Part shown: positions 25,601-37,600 of the stretch, piece after piece | Layout of the letters: each line of letters starts with the position of its first letter | Position numbering within the stretch: the first letter of the stretch is position 1 | Assembly: GCA_950295325.1 (NCBI GenBank) | Contig: OX485807.1 | Span: 39,836,440-39,900,439, forward strand | Direction of reading: 5' to 3' | Source: Polytrichum commune | Lineage: Eukaryota; Streptophyta; Polytrichopsida; Polytrichales; Polytrichaceae | Length of the DNA stretch: 64,000 bases | Translations under genes and position numbers: made by a program | The notes under the pieces: model-generated | Seen by the model: only the letters and a program-made list of their open reading frames with translations | Told to the model about the DNA's origin: nothing | Database searches by the model: none

Positions 25601-28600
25601 TTTACTTAAATACGAGTTAAATGCAATCCTAAGTTACATCACATGGTTAATATGTGATCCATGTAGTTTCAAAATCAAAATTATGTGAATGTGGAGTTGG
25701 TGCGATGTGGGAAGAAAGGCTTTGGATTGCAAGTTAAAGAGGCCGTGCCCGCCGGGACATTCATTATTGAGTACGTCGGAGAGGTTTGTGGCTAACTTAA
25801 TATCACATAGTTATTATGCGACTTCAAGGATCAATTGAGATTCCCCGATAATTTCAATGTATCATCTTATTTATAGTAGTGAATTATTAGTCTCTTTTAT
25901 TATGCACCACATTATACTATTACAAAGCTAATTGTAACATGGAATCAATCCAAATCCGACGATATCATTATACACCACTAGATGATAGTGATTACATTCT
26001 TCACCACCCTTTAGAAGTTGGTGATGTATTAACGCATTAGTAATAATAGTATTAAGTACCTTGTTGTTGTTTGTTATGCTCGTTAGAGCTATATGTAAAG
26101 TCCTTCAAAGAGGGAAAAAACTGTGGGTTTGATCCTTCTTTGAGAAAACAATCTATTAAGAGTTCGGTAGCTCGTCGTGTGTTGGAGCCTATTCTATAAG
26201 TTGGATGAAACGTTTGGGACTTCTTCTCAAATGTTGCAAGAATTTTAGGATCTAAGGGCCACTTCACACACCAGCCAAGAGCCGTGACCATGAAATTGTG
26301 AGAGCCCAAAAGAAAGTGTCCAATGGCCGTCCCAAGACACCTCCGAAATCATGTAGTGTGGTCATGGACCGTCAAGTGTAGTATGAAGTCGTATGTGACC
26401 GGTCCCTCAACCAAATGCTATATCAATGAATTTTTATTCATGCAGGTCCTCACAAATGATAAATTAGAATAAATCAACGGTTGTGAGCATTCGGAGTGCC
26501 ATGGTCTCCCGGTTTTGTATTAGGCCTACCTCCAAGAGGTGGTTTTTGAAAATAATCCAAGTGACCATGAAACATGATCCATTTATGCCATGTAGGAATC
26601 CATGTGGACTTTAAATCTATCTTACATTCACATACTCAGTTGGTCCCTCGAGCGTAGTGTGAAGCAAACTTGGACCGGCTCCACCTTTTCCACCAATGAG
26701 AGTGCTTGAAGTGTAATGGTCACGGGCTCTTAGACTCATGTGTGCATGAGACCCATCGCCCTAAATCCCGGATCAGCCTACGTAAGGCTAGCTTGACCCA
26801 CCCATCCTAGTAGGACAATCTAGAAAGGCCAATTTTTAATGGCCCAATACCACTCTATTTATATTTAAACATAATTTAAGTATTAAGAAAAACTTGGGTG
26901 ACTTTATGTAAATTCTCATAGACTCAAGGTTTGGGACTAAACCCATGGTTTCATCTCCCTTACGTTACAAATAACTCTATTGCTTGTGAATTTATCCCGA
27001 GTTCCTTCGCCACCTTTAATTAAGGCTCGTGAACTTTATGTGGCCCCGTTCTTTAATCACACACCTATATTTGAGTGGTAGGAGAATTTGGACATGTTTG
27101 TTGTCACGAATACCCACTAAAAATACACATTTTATGATGAGACTAAATGCACTCAAATTATGTTACTTATTCTAGGTTCAACAACTAACACAACTCGGAG
27201 AGCTTGCGTGACCACTTATAAAGAAATATAGCCTTCATTTTGGCTTGAACCCATAATTTTTTTTGCATCTCCACTCCGATTCTATAACTTCAAATCACAA
27301 ATTAAGTGATTCTCAATTCCTAATTGCTCAAGACACTTCCCGATTCAATCCAAAGACCAAACCTAGTTATGGAGTTGGAAGTGCGCACTATAGGGCCACA
27401 TATCTTACATCACTTGGGTGTTGCTCGCTTGATTGATTTTAATGTGCAGGTCTTAGACATGCAAACATTTGAAACACGACAAAATGAGTATGCGATGAAA
27501 GGCCAAAAACACTTTTATTTCATGACATTAAATGCTAATGAGGTAGATACGTTCACATGATCCAAATGACTTCGATACTATAGGCATATGAATATGTATA
27601 TGTAGTGGTCCGAGATGACCTTAAACTACCGGATGATGGTGGAGAGATACCCAAATCTCAAGGAAGAGGTTGACGGTTCGAATCCCGGCTGTGAAATCTC
27701 CTCTCTACTCGACGGAAATCCTGCCATGTGGTCAACTGCCTCCTGTGCTCTGACGTTGGCCTATCGGCCTTCTGTCTCAAAATAAAAATAAAAATAAGTA
27801 TATATAGTCTAATATAATAATGAATTATTGTTATTTATTTAATTGTATTAACTTGACTTCAATCATATAATTGAAGAGAGCTTACACTATGCAGATCATT
27901 GATGCTTGTGCCAAAGGCAATTTGGCTCGGTTTGTGAATCATAGTTGTGACCCAAATTGTCGAACGGAAAAGGTACTTCCTATCGAAACACTCCACAACA
28001 ATTTATATACTAGTTTGGCTCTAACTTCGATTTCTCATGAACTTCAACATCTTATGTGTTTTGAAAGAGTTATTGAGTTTGATCATATTAGATTTTTGCA
28101 CATGACATTTAATCCCACTATAAAAATACACAAATAAAATAAAATAGACTCCATTTGCAATTTCAAGTATTTTTCACTTGGACCCAATAACAAAGTGGTT
28201 GATTAAGGGCCCAACTAACGTAGGTTGGTCATAGTGGTATGGTGTCCGTTGGTCTCTCTATCTTCTATTCCATCCATATGGTAAAGTAAGGTGAATGTGC
28301 TTTGGATGTAATTTTATGTTGTTGTTTTTCTATTTGTATGGACATTGTTTTGCAAACGAAGGTTTTAAAACTTTTGTTGCAGTGGATGGTGGATGGAGAA
28401 GTGTGCATTGGTCTCTTTGCCATAAAAAAATTGAATAAGGTACCTTCAAAGACATGAGGTTGAGTCCACATAAAAGTATACAAGAAGATTTGGGCATTAA
28501 GAATGATGTACATGTAGGTTTCAAAGGTTGCATTCTTTTGGCATTCGTCACACAATCATGCATTACATGCAATCCATGCAACTATTAGACATGTGTTAGA

Positions 28601-31600
28601 TGATGAAGTTATATAAAACAAAGTGTAATAACACAATATTCATTAAAATGAGAGTTTTTCCAGTGAATTGAGAGTACATAAAGCAAACTATTAATCCAAG
28701 AATGAAATGAAAACCATTGGAAAGTTGTAGAGTACAAGTAAAAAAACAACATTTGATTTTCCGCCATAAATTCCGCCGTAGTTTTCATTAAAATGAGAGT
28801 ATGTTAAGCTGGGAAATCGACTCATTTAGGTCGACTCAACCTAAATTGACAACATATTGTCCTCATTTAGGTCGACTCAACCTAAATGAGTTGATTTCCC
28901 AACTTAACATACTCTCATTTTAATGGAAACCACACGTCTGAAGTATAATCTAGTATTTATCAACCTAACATGACTTTTAGGTGTCCAAATGGCCAATATT
29001 ATTTTGAGAGCATCCCACTCTCTCAAAATATTGAATATTGTGTTTAATATGCTAAATCATACAAGTGAATAGGAAAAAATATTTCAAAGGCGGTAAGGTC
29101 ACCTTGGGTCTTGGCTGCAAGTGGTGGGTGCAAATGGTTGCCATTGTTGTACAGATGGTTCAAGGTTTGAATCCAGTAAAGATCCCCCTAAAGAGCTAGA
29201 AGTAGCAGCATGAATCATTATTGTCTTTGAAGAATTCGGGACACTTGAGGTGTGTAGCTAGATGGTTGATATTGCTTTCCTTGATGCGTGAATGCAAATG
29301 TGAGGATTTGTTGGGTGGGTCTGGTGGGAGAACTTGTGTGATTAGTCTAGGAGTGTGTCATTGTCAACATATAATCATATTGGTTTGCCCCAAAACATTG
29401 AAGTTTGGACTTTTTGGTGCATATTGTTATCTTATTGGTTGGGGACCGTGTGGAAATTTTGTTTTGGCACACATTGTGTTGAGTCAAATGGCTCTAATGT
29501 AAGTCACAAGACAAATGACATTGAATAAATGACAAGTTTCCATCTTTGTTAATTACACCACTCATGGAGGCCAAATTCATGTAGCTTATGTGTATATCTT
29601 TAAGAGGTCATGAAACATGTTGAAAGAAGGAAGCACACCCTAACCAAAAATGAAATGTTGTCTTACCTCTCAATGATCATATTGGCCAAATTGATCATGC
29701 ATGAACTATTTCTCAAATTTTGGAGGTTGGTTGGAGTTTTGTGTGTTGTTCATGAACCTTGCACTAGGAATCCTTGACCCCATATCATTTACAAGGGATT
29801 TACCTTTGGCATGCACATAAACACAGGCAAACAACCGATAGCCCGAGCAAGCGATTGAGTGGTTGGGACTAATCTCCACGTGGCATATGGTATGCAGCGT
29901 GGAGTCCAATGATTATCCACAAAACCAAGCTCTAGTGCATTCCACTATGGTCCACCAAATCGGTGTGGGGGTTGCCATGTCAAATGGTTATATTAAAAAA
30001 TGTGGGCACCAAGGACACAATGAACATAGTAAGGAAGGAACAACATGTTAGTTGACATAGCTGACATAGTAATGGTTACTGCAAAATGTTCACCTCTTCA
30101 GTGCAACAAATTTAGGGAAATCATATTGTATGACCTTGTTTCACCATCTAGTGTTCCCCATGTGGAAGAGATGCATGAACATATTTTTATTTCTTATTTT
30201 GTACAATTTCCCTTAGCATTTTTAACACCCACTAATATTTGAAAACTCTTGGGGTCCCAAGGTACAAATCAACTCGTGAATCTTCTACTTGTCAAGGTAG
30301 TCTTGATTATACATAAGATAAGGATAAGAACCAATTAGATGGTATACATGGTTGAAACTACGAGCACAAATTATTTTAGATATATATATATATATATATG
30401 TGATCACTTATACTCAATTATCTAGAGTTGAGTCACATGGATGCTTTTGTGAGTATGAAGCATTTGCTTGATACCATCATGTCAATTGTAGGTCCTTTGA
30501 ATGATATTGTTGTAAAGGGAAGGGATGAGGTCATCAAACATGTCCAATAGGGGTTGAAGTTTTTGGATAGCTCAATTGAATTATGATTTTTTTTCCCTCT
30601 TAATCAAAGCAATGTTGAGGCTTGTGTTATATCATCTACAATGGCAATCAATATTTGAGTGCACAAATACTCCAAGATTGTCTTCACGTACTAAAACTAG
30701 AAAAATGTGCTGAGAGCATGAATTCAAAGATGTTGAAATGCTAATATTTGTAAATAGGGGGAAGAAATCACCTTTGACTATAACTTTGTGAGAGTTGGAG
30801 GTGCGGTAGCGAAGAGGTGCAATTGTGATGCACCCAATTGCCGAGGCTTTATTGGGGGTCATCAAAACACTTCTCATATCATGATGGAGGCTAACTCCGA
30901 AGATGAAGAAGATCTTGAACCAATCATGATTGAAGAACAAATAGATGACAGTGGTGGAGTAAATGCCATAAATCCCGCCAACACAAAAGTTGAACAAGCC
31001 AAGAGTTCACAATCAACGCACGATAACAGTTGGACTGCAACTACTTCAAAACTTGAAGTTAGTGTGAAACGGAAGTTGCAAAGGGTGAGAGAAGAGAATA
31101 ATGTCCACGCTTCTATGGAGCAAGTAAAGCGGACCAAAATGTCAATGTTCTTGGACAAGGTTGTTGGTTTAGGATTGAAGCAACCACACAGTGCATGTGC
31201 AACCTTTAAATATGGGAATGCACACCAAAATATTCATAACAACTTCTATAGCGATGGTAAGTTATTCTCTTCTAATCGAGTTTCCATAATATGTGATCAT
31301 AGAATGTTCTATTTGGTTCATGGAATTGGTGTTGCTTTCACATACTTCCTTCTTTTGGTTGGAATTCAAATTGATCTAATATAATTACGTTCGCCACATG
31401 TTTTGCAGTGGAAGAAAAATTAACAGAGATTTTGGACCATAATGGAGGGTTAAAAAACCACAAGGTAATGGTTACCTATTGAATTGAGTTTCATCACATC
31501 TTGATACATATCATTGGTATAATGGACTAGTTCCGTAAAAAACGGGTCACAAGGTTTGGAAAACTTGAGGTCATTGCCATGTTAATCAATCGCAATTGAA

Positions 31601-34600
31601 ATATAGTTATTTTGAGATTGTGATGTTTGTCCCCCCTCTATCTATGGAAACTCCACAACTTTGCCTTCATATATGAATTTGAAGGTAGAGTGGAACTCGT
31701 GTCTTTGATACTAGCATTATACTTGGGAAATTTGTACACCCTAAAAACATAATCCCTTGTCTATGACTATGTTATGAACCAAAGTGCACAACTTTGTAAC
31801 TTGTGTATATGATTTCTCTCATATACAAGTTACAAGTGGGACATGGAGTTGTTCTTACGTTTAAATTAAAAAGCTGAGTATAGAATCATTGGGAAATGTT
31901 TTCAAAATGTGGATGTTGATTGGATGTTGAGTCCATATTTTGTAGGCTAACTACAAGCACATGTTGCCACCTCACCTCTAGCACAACCACACCTCTAAAC
32001 TAAGGTAAATAAAGTGCATTTCCATTGAGAAGCATAAATTGGATGGTAATGGCATCATGAATATATGACACAACATTTTCTTCATGAATAACAATTATGG
32101 AAAGACTTTCCACCCCTTCCACTTTGTAAGACGCGTTTTATGTAATGAAAAGTTGAAGGTTCTATGACTCTACAACATACAATGCTTATTTGGAGAAAGT
32201 GCCACCAAAGTGGACTCATGGTCAAGATTCTACTTCTCAATAGAAAACACACCTTGAATGTCTTCCATGACCATAAATATGATGAAAACAATAGCAATTG
32301 GGGTTCTTCTACCCTGGTGAAGGAGGAGGGTAGAAAAACCCTAGTTTACTTAAGTGGATTCTTTTGCCTTGGGTTCTTTTGAGAATCCAAGGGAAAATGA
32401 CATCCCCCATGAAACCCAAGTTAATCTATACATTTGGGTTTATACCATTTAATCCACATGGTGTTTTGCATTTTCTCCTCCAAATGTTCATCTTTCTCAC
32501 TGTGTATCTTTTCAACACAAATTGTTGACATAGTTGCTAACAAATATATTTAGATAAGAAGACTTGATTAATTTTCGTCATTTTTTGTAGGATGTTGCAA
32601 GACAATATTTAAAACTTTTGGTCCTTGCGGCAGCATCAAGGGATTCAACAAATGGAACGCCTACATGCAGGTAAACCTGCAACTTATATTAGTGCGTGCC
32701 CAGATGATGGGGCATTTTCCTCTTGCTACCATCAACTTATGAGGATCTTTAACCCTTAAATGCCCAAGCTCTTCCCTACATAGTTCATACATTGTTCATG
32801 TGTTGTACAATGAAGGTTGCAAGGCTAGAAAGAATCTTTTTTGTGAAGCAAACTTACCTATTTGTATATAAAATTCATATTCGTATAGTTTGTGTCCTAA
32901 AATAACTTGGTAAGACCCATATAAGTGACTTTTAATTTCAACCTAGATAAATCTTCATATATCATGTTTACATAGCTTTGGGTTGAAAAAATTAGGTATT
33001 AAAAGCACTTGAAAATTCGTGAATGAAATATTACAAGAGTAGATGATCTGTAGACGATACATTTCTCATTCCATTGATAATAAAAATTGCAATTTACTCT
33101 TTGACTATGTTATAGAGGCCTTGCTTTGAAGGACTCCACAACATAAAAATTCCGTATATGTCTAGTCCAAACCTCCAAAGAGAGGCCTTCTATAACATAA
33201 TCAATAGACAATCACTTTTGAAGGTTAAGAATGCAATGACAAGTATTTTGTTATACCTTAAAAACACGAACCAACAAATGATAGTAATAATGTGTACCCT
33301 AAACTCATGATAACATCTCATATTATCGCATGAGTTTGTAGATTTCAATTTCTAATAAAAGAAAACAATTCCATGCTAAATGATAGGTCCTTCGATGATC
33401 TTAAAGTTGTGTACATTGATAGCACATGTGTTGACAACTCGGGGGGGGGGGGGTAGTCATTGGTTGGAGTAGCAATATACGTGCGAACAAATGATAGGGT
33501 ATTTTAAAAACATGGGGGCTAAAAATTATAAATGGACTTAAGAGTAACATAGGGTATCAAAAATGGCACTGGACATCTTTAAAGTACTATAGGGTATGGA
33601 ATAATAGGTAATTTGGAATTATAAGTAATGCAAGCCATTTTTCTATTAACCCAAAGTAGAAATTTACATAATGATAGCATGTGAAAAAAAAATTGAAAGT
33701 AATACCCCCCTATAAAATAGTGGTTGTTCGCACCTATATCCTTAACTTTTTAACACACTGCCCCCCCCCCCCCCCGAGGTTGACAAACATTTGATTGGGT
33801 GGGTGGTGATTAGTGTTCGTGATATTTCAATGCTTTTGGAAGCACTTTTGAGAACAATCAAAAGTTTGGTGTTAAAGGACATCATGAACAAAAATGGTGA
33901 TGTAACCGCATCTCCAACCATCCTTTGTATCATTCACAATACTCATGATTTTTTTTTTTGGGAAACATTGTTAATTGTGATCACACTAGTTTATATATGA
34001 CAATTTCACGATTCACGTAGAAGCCTGATAATGGAGTTCAAATCACAAACCCTCGGTTTACAATGACATTGTTTATTCGCAGGGCTACAAATGTTCCACA
34101 ACCTCATTAAACAATTCCGCAAACAATGGATACGCATTCCAATTCTTCGAAAACTTCTCAAGGCAAGCCAACATGTTCTTTCTCTAGTGATACATAAAGT
34201 TTCTTTTTTTAAAATAAAAAAATAGCAATATGACCCAATATGATGAGTATAAGGAGCTATCAAAGATTTTATGGGATCCTTCCACCCTCAAAAGCGGGGC
34301 CAATATAAGCCGCCCCTATCACATGGGCCCACACTGGAGCCAATGCTTCCGCCTAGTAAGACACTAAGTCCAATAACTATGAATGCACATGGATGTTGGT
34401 GTGGAAGTAACGTTGCACTCAGGTAGAAATGAGCCCATACACACGAGTCAATGCAAAACTTTGCATGTCCCAATAATAAGCCTATTGGGAGATTGACTGG
34501 AGTCTATTATCATGTGTTGGACATATGATGGTTGTTGGATGCAAGGAATAGAAAGACCCTAACTCATGGTAGAATTGTGGCTTTGCTCATGTGTACCAAT

Positions 34601-37600
34601 CTTTATAGGATAACTCTATTCATACTTGCAATCCATTTAATCAACTTTGTTTGCTTTTGGTTCGAGTGAGGATGGTTTGTGCCATGTAGTAATTGATTTC
34701 AACATGTGAAAACAATTGATATAGTATGAAAATAACTTCAAACTTTGCAAGCAAGATCTTCAAACTAGTAAGGTGCTATGATACATCTACTCATCAAAAT
34801 ATAATTACTTTATGGGGTAAAGCCTTTGTTGCACGCATTCTTTCAAAACTTAACATGCTTGTGAGGAGGGGGCATTATTGAAGTGGAATACAACTTGACA
34901 TTACATTTGTTGTTCATTAGGTGCTGGAGCATTTGGCAAACCACAAAGTGTTGACTATTGAACATATTTATGCTAATCCACCTTGTCGTGGTATGGAGAG
35001 GTTAGGATTTGAAGAATATTATATATAATTTATTGCATCTAAATACATATGTATATATTCACTTTTTACTCAAACATTTAAAACATAATTATGGTTAGAT
35101 TTTGTTGGGTATGAACTCAATTAGCATATTACATGATGTTATTATTTGCACAATGACAAAGCAAATTCACACTAATTGAAGTCTTGTGGTCCATATTCAC
35201 AGCTTTTGCATGTCACTTTCTCAGCTGACAAAACATGATGATATGGAGGTACCTAGACATTCCCTTGATTATTTATACAATCCAACATTTGTCTTTTAAC
35301 TAATGTGTTTGAATTAGGTTACAATAGGTTTATCACCTTCAAGGGTATCAAGGATAAGATTTGACATTGTGGTTTTTGTTTTGTTTCGATATGTACTAAT
35401 GATCACATTTGTTCATGGATCTTTTAAGCATATTAAATTGGATTATAGAGTTTTACACTGAGGAGGCTTGTGAGAATGGATATTTTCTGTCACAAGAATC
35501 ATGAAATCCAAATTTTTATTATTTTTTTTATGTTCAAATTCAACTATGAATACATGCCACATGATTTAAACTTATGCACATGTCAATTGTCCCAAATGTG
35601 CAATAATTCGATATTCCATGATTGTTAGAGATTCATTTGTGGAAATTATTTGTCAGGTTGGAGCAACATAGTGATAGATTTTTGCACCATACTAAAGGAT
35701 GATCATCTACATCAACTAAATCATCTTGTCCCAACAAATGGCATTCATGCACTCAAGAGACAATAAAAAACAATTATGCCTTCATATTAAGCACAAATAC
35801 ATATCTCAAAGTTTAAGTATTTGAAAGGCGTTGTTAATACTCTCAAGGCAATTGTTAACACATACACACTTGTTCATGATAGGTGCAAACTATGGCTCGA
35901 AAATTCCAAAAGGACTATATTGGTGACAATCATAAGCAACTTCCTCCAATATGTCTCTCAAATGCTACACACGACGAGTTTTCCCAAGAATCACCCAAAC
36001 CCCGTTCGTGCATGGATACCATAACCAAGATGCAAGAGCCTCCTGGTTTCTCAACAGATGACCACATTGCAAGGGTTCACCCTTTAATTAACAAATCATC
36101 AACAATGTTCACCAATAAACCAATACATCCCAAGTTTCGGGGTAGGTTTGTTGACAATGATTCTCCAACCAAAGTTCACAATGTGTTAAGTTGTGGGGAG
36201 GCAAGTGATTTTGATGTCAACAAATGTGGCGAATCTTCGGGAGGGGGGCAAGGTGCCCCCTTAGCTCTGCCTTATTATACGAAGCAACAAAGGCCCACAT
36301 TCATTGACCGGAGGAACAAATCATGGCATGTTCAAAATTCCTTTGGTTGTGCACGACTTGGAGTGCCACCGCACGCGGCTCATCAACATCTTGGATTTGT
36401 TGATGAGGAAGTTGGCAATGAAATGCCTAAAAATAATGGTGCATTCCGCTTCTTGCGAACCACAAACACTAACTACCATAATATCGATTTTGATATTGAG
36501 CCACCACCTATGCCAAGACTACCGTTAAGACCACAGTTGCAACGTTGTCCACATCCAAACAATTTGCCTTATGGCCGGCCTTTGATGCAATACAACACAA
36601 ATAATTTTCAAAGGGGTTCCATGTTACGGCCTCCACAACCTCCTCTTGGATTGTCACAACGTTCTATGTTGTTGGGGCAACGGCCAATATCGATGCAACA
36701 AATGTGTGCACCAATGGCTTATAACATTCCAATGGTCACGAACCAGTTACATGTAAGTGGGAGTGTCCAACCCAACAACATGCATCATGGTGGACCACCA
36801 AATTCATTTGCAAATAGTGGACTTTATCCACCTCTTGGACAACAACCTAGTATGCATTGGAGGCCACCCCAAGTGACATCAAATAGACCATGTGTCCCCA
36901 TGACTTACAACTCTCCTAATCCTTTAATGGAGGGTATGGCAATACCCAATGGGCTCCGACCTACCAACACTTGTGTGTTGCGACCTTTGGGACCTAGAGC
37001 GCCGTTTAATTACATGGACACTCCTCATTCTCCTTATTCATCTTTAACTTCATCGACGAGACCACACTTCCAAAGTCAGGATAGCTATGACTATGTCACT
37101 CAAGGCTTTGCCTTCCATAACCCTATCAACAACGAGGCCCGAATGATTGACAAACAACCTAACGAATTAACATCTTTAAGGGTTTCACATAATCTGAACA
37201 ATAATCCACAAATCAAACCACCGGATCTCGATCCTTGCGACAAAGGCGTCGAGTCTCTTTCAAGGTTGATTGCAAAATATGGGGCTGACTCTCGTGTGGC
37301 TATGGAGCCTACAAAGAGATCTTTGTATGTAGGGCTACACCATGTTGACGATTATGATGCCAACATTGCAACCAACTCCAAAACTCACGAATTTGATGTG
37401 GAGGCAAGAGACGACATCGATTGTCAAGGCAAGGGAGACACACATAGTGTTGGTAGTAGTGAGGAAAAAGAGGAGAAGGCCGAATCAACCAAGCATACAT
37501 GGGAGTCACCCAAAGACTCGAGCTTTCGTCATTTTGTATGTTCCTTACCATCTTTTGATATTAATTAAAAAAACACATTATGTTGATGCTTGTAAACATG

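Larger units (their letters stand above)
25667..30850 (+). other. SET and post-SET exons
   Basis: Exons 25667-25783 ([16 protein letters not shown]), 27450-27542 ([18 protein letters not shown]), 27895-27972 ([14 protein letters not shown]), 28383-28439 ([13 protein letters not shown]) and the start of 30758-31256 ([10 protein letters not shown], then CNCDAPNC) form a complete SET core. The AdoMet and catalytic motifs NHSC and the FDYN tyrosine are intact, and the post-SET cysteines follow. All motifs needed for activity are present. Confidence 0.95.
31409..35248 (+). other. Helical block downstream of SET
   Basis: Six short exons encode a leucine-rich, helix-predicting region. It includes [53 protein letters not shown] and [15 protein letters not shown]. 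The same block follows SET in Arabidopsis SDG8 and resembles the TFIIS-N/LW-type helical region of SET2 proteins (the fold assignment is inference). Confidence 0.8.

Noticed and set aside
27675-27686. Possible tRNA gene (GGTTCGAATCCC)
   Set aside because: No acceptor stem or full cloverleaf; the repeat with A-rich tail and flanking duplications is a SINE.
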